The notes under the pieces: model-generated | What the model was told of the DNA's origin: nothing | The model's database searches: none | The model's input: the letters and a program-made list of their open reading frames with translations, nothing else | Made by a program: the position numbers and the translations under genes | In this document: positions 57,077-64,000 of the stretch, piece by piece | How the letters are laid out: every line of letters starts with the position of its first letter | Position numbering within the stretch: position 1 is the first letter of the stretch | DNA from: Limonium bicolor | Lineage: Eukaryota; Streptophyta; Magnoliopsida; Caryophyllales; Plumbaginaceae | Assembly: GCA_023374045.1 (NCBI GenBank) | Contig: CM041777.1 | Location: forward strand, 460,592,251 to 460,656,250 | Direction of reading: 5' to 3' | Length of the DNA stretch: 64,000 nucleotides

Positions 57077-59476
57077 GTTTGTTTTTGATTTGGTTAAGTG
57101 AGCTATGAATTATAGACAATGGAAGTTGGTGTTGATGGTGGTGCTGTAGCAAACCGTAGAAGAGCTGCAAGAAGGGAGGAAGAAGACGTTGGAAGTGAAG
57201 GGAAATGAGAGAATGAAGATAAAACTTGCTTTTGGAGATATTTAAGCTAAAAGCAAATAGTACTTTTGCTTTGTCATTACTTAACTTATTTATTTGTTCA
57301 AATGTGGTGAGTCACACATGAAAAACCGGCCCCCTAATTTCACCTAGGGGTATAATAGTCTTTGTTGACCAATTTAATTACTTATAACAACATATGTTAC
57401 AAACTAGCTTATAAAAGTTACTATTCATGAAAACAAGGCACGTTTTTGTGAAATTTTTGATTTCCCATTGATATAGACTTCCAAATGTGATACTATATAG
57501 TACACATGTTAATTAAAGAGTAATGATGGACATTTAGCCATTCAAAACTCATTTACAAGACAATTTTTCAAAAACGTGCTTTAAGACTCCTTAAAGCACT
57601 TTTTGTGTTTTAACTTGTTTTCAAGCTTGGTTTTCTTTGGTAATTGATTTAATATGTTCATTAACATATTTATAAGGTATAGGTATGACCATTAGGTCTT
57701 ATACAAATTTATCCCAAGCTTGAAGCACATTTTAGCCCATATTGACCTTAAGGTGTTTATTTATGTTTTGTTTGGTTTCATTGTCTACCAAGGTTTCCTA
57801 AGGACTTAATTAGCCTTATAAAATCATAATTAAATATTATCAAGTCCTGGTAGGCTCTTTGGGTCCTAACCAAGTTCACTCCGAGCTTAGAGCACGTTTT
57901 TGCTCAAACCGTGTCTTAGTGTTTTATTGTGTTTTTACTATGATTTAAATTGTACATTGATGTTTCTAAGGCACTTTTTAGCCTTTTAATACCATAGTTT
58001 AACATTTACACAACATACCAAGGTTTAGGGTATTTCATTGTGGAGCTCCGTCCACTACTCATTACTTTTCTTTTACTAATACTCTTACATTGGTGTTACA
58101 AGATGGGTATACTCCTCCTATGGTATTTTCATGTCTAATGCCTAATTACCATAATTACAATGTGAATGAGTACTTATATTTATTTAACATAGTATCAATC
58201 ATCAATTTGAAACTCATTTGTGCTATGCACATTATGGTTTATGTGTTTTATTCACAAAACTTACATTAAGCGGTTTTCGCTCTACCCCCTTAAAAGGGAT
58301 TACGCCCACGTAATCTACCATATTTTATTATTATTAAACTTTGGTTTAATCAGTCTGGCAAACTGAAGCGTTTAGCTTCACTACCGTATACTATACAATA
58401 TGCTCTGGTCAAAGGGATCTTAACCATACCAATGGTTTAGTCTTTGCACCAAGAACTTCTATATGAGTTTATTTAACTCATCATTAATTCGGTTTAGCCT
58501 ATTAGGCTTGAAGGCATTAATAGCCATTTTGCTATTCTTACTAGGTATATTGTCTCCTAGCTAGGGCCCACTAGCTTCTGCTGCGCGACCCTGATAACTT
58601 GGGTTACTTACCCTTCGTGTTATCATTAATGTGCTATACATCACCTTTTTATCCGTCTATTATGGAAATAAGGTTTACTAGACAAATGCGGTATTCTTTT
58701 ACCGTGGTTGAACTCAATAAGTTTAAGATTTATAACCAGCTCTCTGGCAATCTAGTATACACACTATTTGTACTTCCACGATCATTCGCTAAGCTCTTCC
58801 GACTTATTGTCGGGCGAGGTTGAGTCACTACTCAGTTGTAGTGCTTCCTCTGTTGTCACTAGTTTCCAAGTTATACCAGTTCTCCTGGTTCGGTACAAGT
58901 GTCCTTTACTTGTATGACCTTGCAATGATATGCGTCGGTCCTAGTGACTTTCTTAAGTCTCCTTTCACCTTTTATTCCATTGGAATTCACATCTGTGATT
59001 GTTAGTGTGTTTCGCACTCTTCGTGCTTCTTTGGCCTTAGGCTGCACGGTTTGTTGCTAAGCTTGCTTAATTGGCTTGTGCCATGTTTGTTGGTGAAAAG
59101 AAGGGTTTACTACGGTTTACATTCTCCATATCCCTAGCCATCCCATTAGATCATTAGCTGCACAAGTACAATACCAAAACACTCAGTCATACAGAGTGCA
59201 GAGGCGTAAACGCTTGACAGTAAGTCACTTATGTGATAGGAAAGAATATTTCTGTGTGTCATGTGATACTTATACTCCGTGTCATTGCATAACTACTTCC
59301 TCATAGCGGTCGCTTGTTGCGCACCGTATTCTTACTCATTGTACAACATTGCTTTTACTGTTTCTGTTACTGTAGTAGTTCCTTTTTACTTAGTGACATT
59401 GTCATTGGCACCATTTCCTTATGATGTAAATACACTAGGAGTTTCCTGTGTTTGTGTGTATGACGGTTGTCGTAGC
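57077..59476 (-). mobile_element. Decayed chromovirus fragment, minus strand
   Basis: On the minus strand it contains GATTACGTGGGCGTAATCCC and a polypurine tract CCTTTTAAGGGGGTAGAGCG (58278-58297), as at 37850-37880. Upstream on that strand is TATCAGGGTCGCGCAGCAGA (about 58575-58594), which also occurs near 37650. So 58300-59476 is the 3' part of an internal region, and 57077 to about 58280 is its 3' flank and LTR. There is no ORF of note. It is cut on the right by the Athila-like element. Confidence 0.62.
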
Positions 59477-61075
59477 TGTTGGAGATAAAACTACACTATA
59501 ATAAATATAGATTTATAGCAAACTAATAGGCAAGTGTACCTATTCGGAGTAGTAAAACAAGTGTCGTATCCACAGAGAGATTGTTCAATTATCCTAGTCT
59601 TGGTAGTTAATAAAAACTGTAAAAAGGGGTTTAGCCGGAGGCAAGCTTGATTTGTTGTTGGATTAGTACAGAAATAATTTAAAACAGTAAAAACAGGTGA
59701 GTTAAGTGATGTGGATGGAAAAATGTATCCTAGGATAACGGGGGAATTGCCTAAATTACTTAAACAGATTTATAACCATGTCTCAATTATTTATTGTCTA
59801 TTAGAGTTAATAATTGTCAGTTACGAACTCTTAATAATAGCCTTAATATTTTCCTGCTCAATCCGGAGTGTAAATAATAAGATTAATTCCTTTGTGGTAC
59901 TTAGACTATCTCAAAATCATATGTTGATAGTTACCATAAAAATGCAGTATTTTGTCAGAATAAGCATTTAACAATATTAGTTGAAAGGAATTAAAACAAG
60001 TTTAGTAAGTGAGACAGGTAATAAATATTGATTACGTAATATTAGGAATAAACCCCCATCCTAGGATACAAAAGAAAATTACTCAGACATTAACGGAGAT
60101 AAGAAGAGAACACAGATAAATTTTAACATTATTTCAGAGAAAGAACGGGTCTGCTCTTGCTCTCACTGCTGCTCTTCTATTTCTTTTGTTACTGCGTGAG
60201 TATGGACTGTTGTGGTGTTACGGGAGAAAAATAAGTGGAAGCGAATGGATGAGTGTGGTGAATGAATTCTTCAGACTCCCGTCGTACGTGGTGTATTTAT
60301 GGTGTTGAAGGGGTGAGTTTATATAGAGGCAGAGGAGAAGAAGATCCGTACGAATTTGATTGCAGACTGATGGCTCCCATTGATTGCTCATTTATTGCAG
60401 GGGACAGAGCTGAAACGCGTGACAGATTTAAGGTAGGCGGTGCGGGTGCGGAGTAGATGGATATGGCGAGCAACTTGCAGACAGTCGGCACGAAGAAGAA
60501 AACTGTTCGCGTTAATTATCTGACATTTACACGCGTCCGCGTAGTGTCCTCCCTGTTGTCCGCCCAAACTCAGGCGGTTGCAGAGGTCGGTTCTGTCTCA
60601 CGTCCGCCTTCAATAAGGCGATTGCCTAGGCGGTTAGATGGCTCACGTCCGCCTTCAATAAGGCGGTTGCCTAGGCGGTTGGATGGCTCTCGTCCGCCTC
60701 CAATCAGGCGGTGGCCTAGGCGGTTGTCTCACGTCTGCCTCCAATCAGGCGGTGGCCTAGGCGGACACGCCTTGCGTGTTGTGGTATTTGTTTGAACCAG
60801 TATTTCGGACTAAAATTGGTTTGGACAACAATTGTTTTGCTCCTAAAATATTCATTTTAGCTCCGATTTAAGATCTGTCTGCGTCTATGCGTTCGTCTCT
60901 TCGTGTACTTTGCTCCTAGCTTGGTTTTTCCTCATGTTTAAACCAATAAATTTGTGAGATAATCAATAAAACATAAACTAGAGGAAAAACAAACGATAAG
61001 TGAGAAATGAGCAGAAAAGTGCTGATATAATATATGAAATACACCCATAAAACATGCTCATTTAGACACTTATCA
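59477..61075 (-). repeat. 3' LTR of an Athila-like element (minus strand), 1599 bp
   Basis: On the minus strand it starts TGATAAGTGTC and ends CTCCAACA, giving TG...CA. A purine tract (GTGTGGGGGTG) lies just before it on that strand. It is related to the solo LTR at 5945-7957. It contains a 45-bp tandem array at about 60600-60760. The second LTR is beyond the right edge. Confidence 0.88.
60600..60765. repeat. 45-bp tandem repeats with complementary arms in the Athila-like LTR
   Basis: About 3.5 units built on CGTCCGCCTTCAATAAGGCG followed by GTTGCCTAGGCGGTTGGATGG. The CCGCC and GGCGG parts can pair, so each unit can form a hairpin. The multiple-of-three unit gives a spurious repeated ORF on the plus strand. 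Confidence 0.85.
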
Positions 61076-61112
61076 CACCCCCACACTTACCTTTTGCTTG
61101 TCCTCAAGCAAA
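61076..61112 (-). promoter_or_regulatory. Polypurine tract with stem-loop before the 3' LTR
   Basis: On the minus strand: stem-loop TTGCTTG-AGGA-CAAGCAA, then AAGGTAAGTGTGGGGGTG directly against the LTR start TGATAAG. It is the expected plus-strand primer of this element. Confidence 0.8.
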
Positions 61113-62310
61113 ACCATGTACCCAAACAAGTAGGGAATGCTCAATATTAACAAATACTATTATGAAGGGTAGGATAAAGAAGTCAATAGTACATGATCTT
61201 AAACTTTTAAGAGGAGTGTGATCCATCACCTACTGGTGGCATAGGTGTACTCAGGGCAAAAATAAAAATTAGAGTTTTGGGGTATGATCCGAAGTACTTC
61301 AATGCTTCTTAGTTAAGGTGACTTTGAGAACTTTTACCATGGCCAACTTCTCTCAAGAATGGGTATTGAGGAGAAAACAAAAGGAAAAATAGATTTATGC
61401 ATTTGTTTCACTTTTGCATAAGAGATGAGAAGATAATATGTAAGCATCAAGCTTTTGTATTTTAAGAACACTCAACTCTCTTTGTTGGTTACCAATGGTG
61501 TCTCGCAAGTCCCTTATTATTTTTATATTTTTCTTTCTCTTGTTTTTTAACAAAGAAGCACCCCTTAGCAATCCCTAAGAGAGAAGACAGAAAGAAACCC
61601 TGAGCAATAAAATCCAACCATTGCAGATCATTTGGTCACACCGCATAAAAATGCTCCTCAAAAGTAATCAAAATTTTAAAATTTTTGAATTTGTACCATT
61701 TATACCATTTATCCCACAATTCATAACAGTATTTATTCTTAAAGAGAACAACCCACATCAGCAGGGTCCACAATTTTTTAAATTTGGACAAACGCAAGAT
61801 AAGCAGAGAGATTAAGCATTTTAGCATAAAATGTCACCGAAAAGGGCACACTCCCCCACACTTAAATTGAACAATGTCCTCATTGTTCACCAGAAAAACA
61901 AGGGAAGGTTTCAGAAGACCTTTTCGGTAAGTAGATAAAATAGAGAGAACACAAAGCTCATGAATAATCATTTAAGCATATAAACTCTCCTCTACATATT
62001 TTATTTAAATAAAAGCAGAATTAAAGAGACTGGTACTCCCCTGAGATTATTCTTGCTTGCGTTATAAGAGTTCCCCCACACTTGAGTTTCAACCTCAAGT
62101 AGCGTAGCTTGGTTGCGGTGTAAACATGAAATTGCACCTGCATAAGACACTAGAAGCAACCATACTACAAACGGGGTTAAGAGTTAGCAAAAACAAAATT
62201 TAAAGAGAACCTGAAAATTAAAATAGCATAAAAGCATATAAAAGATAAGTTTCTCCGGGTTGCCTCCCGGAAAGCTGCCCTTGTTTAACGTCTTTGGCTA
62301 GACGCTTTGA
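61113..62310 (-). other. 3' non-coding region of the Athila-like element
   Basis: No reverse transcriptase, integrase or other ORF seen. It holds two further stem-loop plus AAGTGTGGGGG modules (61851-61888 and 62072-62099). A GGGAGGCAACCCGGAG phrase at about 62250-62270, often seen downstream of gag-pro in Athila/Tat-type elements, lies near the protease end. Confidence 0.6.
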
Positions 62311-63129
62311 TTAGATCGATCCTGGGGGGTGGTTATGAGGAGGAGATCCAAAGCATGACTCGATGGTATTTTTGAGTGTCCACCAGGATGCATGTTTTCT
62401 TTTCTTATCCCGCTCTTCATCCGGGATTGGTGGTGGTATCTCTGTGATAGACATGCCGTCTGGAAGGGTGACAAAGAGAAGTGGGGATGATGATGATTGA
62501 GTATCCCTCACGAACTTGAGATCTTTGGATTTGCTATCTGGAGATCTTCCTGATGCAAACTCCAGCTTTTCGTTATAAGCTTGAAGGGTGATTTTCCCCT
62601 GGGCTACCCAAATGTGCACATCGGCTGTGGCAAGGAATGGTCGTCCAAGGATGAGAGGTGTAGTGGAGTTTTCTTCGATGTCTAGAATGACAAAATCGCA
62701 TGGGAAGTATAAGTGCTCCACTTTAATGATAACATCCTCCACCACTCCGCTTGGGTAAGTTACCGAACCATCCGCCAGTTGAAGGGTCATCTTAGTATTT
62801 TTCATTTCTCCAATTCCCAGCTTTTTGAAAGTGGAGAGGGGCATCAAATTTATGGAGGCACCTAGATCGCATAGGGAGTATGGAAATGAGGTGCTACCAA
62901 TTGTGACTGGAATGGTGAAACTGCCTGGATCATTGCATTTGGAAGGTAGTGGTTGTTGCAGAATAGCTGAGCAAGCTACATTGAGAGATACGACACCAAC
63001 TTTGGCCAATTTGGTTTTGTTGGATATGGTGTTTGAGAATTTGCGTAGTTTGGCATTTTGGCAATGAGGTCTACAAACTGTATGTTGACGTTTAGTTGCT
63101 TCAGCATTGCCAGAAACTTCCATATTCAT
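62311..63129 (-). pseudogene. Athila-like protease domain (end of gag-pro)
   Basis: On the minus strand it reads DPGSFTIPVTIGSTSFPYSL, then CDLGASINLMPLSTFKKLGI, LADGSVTYPSGVVEDV, FVILDIEENSTTPLILGRPF and LATADVHIWVAQGKITL. This is the aspartic protease typical of Athila/Tat elements, with catalytic Asp in DLGAS. It ends PPHNHPPGSI at 62311. The first about 35-60 residues look out of frame compared with the family (see the upstream part). No reverse transcriptase follows. Confidence 0.87.
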
Positions 63130-63234
63130 TATCCAATTTCTGCTTTTGGAGTCGGTTGGGAAATGGTAGAGGCGGTTCTTGTGGAGAAGGTTTTGAAGCT
63201 GGTGGAATAGTGAGGATGGTGGGAGATGTTTTTT

Positions 63235-64000
63235 CTACTGGGACCTCAACTGTTTCTTCACTATCCTCTTGGATTCTTCTGACCTTTGCGGGATGTGAAT
63301 CTCGTTGGTTTTCTTACCGCTTCTCAAGGTTATCGCCTTAACCTCTTCTTCTTCTGCTTCAAAGTCGAGCTTCTCATTTTCATAACCGGCCACCAAGTTC
63401 TCAAGGTAGGTATTCTCAGATTGAATGCGATTTCTATAGACTGTGGCGGTGCTTTCGAGTTCAGCTACATTCTTTTTGGAAGTTTCGATTGCCACAACCC
63501 ACTCTTGGAGGGAAGGGTGTAGTTCTGGAACCTTAACTGTTTTAGCCACCTCCATTTTTTCTTCATCGTGCTCCTTCACATAGATGCATTTGGCTTGCTC
63601 TCTTGGATTTGGCTCTGTTTGGCTGGGGAGAGCCCCTGGCGGTCTTCGAGCAAGATGTTCTGCAAGTTGATTGAATTTACCTTCGATTTTCTGGTTGAAG
63701 GCTTCTTGTGCAGAAAGCTGGTTCTGAGTCATAGACATGTAACCCTTCATCATCTCTTTGAGTTCTGTGTTTGGATCAACAGATGATGAGGATGGTTGTT
63801 GTTGTTGTTGTTGGAAACCTGGAGGGGCACCTTGTGCTCTATAACCCATATTAGAGTTTGGTTGGGGTCGGTTTCCCTGATAGGTATTGGAACTGTTGTT
63901 CTGCCCTCCTTGGTTCTGATCATTATTTTTCCATGAGAAATTCGGGTGATTTCTCCATGGGTAGTTGTTGTTGAAGTTGTTGTTGTAGGAATTACCGGGG
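63235..64000 (-). pseudogene. Athila-like gag C-terminal part, running off the right edge
   Basis: The minus-strand frame is open from the edge through NNNFNNNYPWRNHPNFSW (typical of Athila gag), GAPPGF, a poly-Gln run, TELKEMMKGYM and NQKIEGKFNQLAEHLARRPP. It passes an unusual acidic segment (WVVAIETSKKNVAELESTATVY region) to KAITLRSGKK, then a TAG at 63235-63237. The family's usual continuation is visible in another frame over about 63070-63240, so one shift and a compensating shift probably broke it. Confidence 0.85.

Noticed and set aside
60457..60795. 112-codon ORF with Arg/Pro-rich repeats
   Set aside because: Product of the 45-bp hairpin array in an LTR; the repeat length is a multiple of three by chance.

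Overview
The window is repeat-dominated nuclear DNA of a eudicot plant; I cannot name the species. The plant assignment rests on one intact nuclear gene for a chloroplast protein (photosystem I subunit PsaF, 53487-54173, minus strand) and on typical plant transposons: Ty3/gypsy chromoviruses with an initiator-Met tRNA primer site, Athila-like elements, MULE, CACTA and LINE remains. About nine tenths of the window is transposon sequence, much of it nested. A run of exactly 500 N (56577-57076) marks an assembly join.

Layout. 1-14085: a Ty3/gypsy chromovirus (element 1) with LTRs of about 5.2 kb, cut by the left window edge. Its internal region reads gag, AlkB, protease, reverse transcriptase, RNase H, integrase, chromodomain. 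The integrase is split by an Athila-like solo LTR (5945-7957) with a perfect 5-bp duplication. 14086-23863: LTR sequence of another gypsy element (X), itself split by a nearly intact 6.6-kb MULE (14661-21295). The MULE encodes a MuDR-type transposase and, converging on it, a small GRF-zinc-finger membrane protein. 23864-45326: a tandem LTR-internal-LTR-internal-LTR chromovirus array with two badly decayed internal regions. It carries a further solo LTR (32937-34420) and a 437-bp hAT-like MITE. 45327-52640: a LINE fragment, of which 362 bp is directly duplicated on both sides of a 5.8-kb CACTA element. That element encodes a transposase_24/DUF8039/Ulp1-like gene. 53487-54173: PSAF, with a pyrimidine-rich leader and a 1.3-kb long-TIR element starting 399 bp upstream of the ATG. 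57077-59476: remains of a minus-strand chromovirus. 59477-64000: the 3' part of a minus-strand Athila-like element with gag and protease but no visible reverse transcriptase.

The most unusual object is element 1. An AlkB-type 2-oxoglutarate/Fe(II) dioxygenase domain (2155-2894, ending in RxNxTxR) lies between the gag zinc knuckles and the protease. Three short GT-AG introns can be drawn in gag, and all three keep the reading frame; the third joins gag to AlkB in frame. By eye, the decayed internal regions near 28.3-28.5 kb and 35.5-35.7 kb keep similar blocks, so AlkB may belong to the family rather than to one copy. AlkB domains are known in plant RNA viruses, where they are thought to demethylate viral RNA; a retrotransposon carrying one in its polyprotein would be a parallel case. 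This copy is dead: it has several in-frame stops, and the iron-ligand Asp of HxD is Asn.
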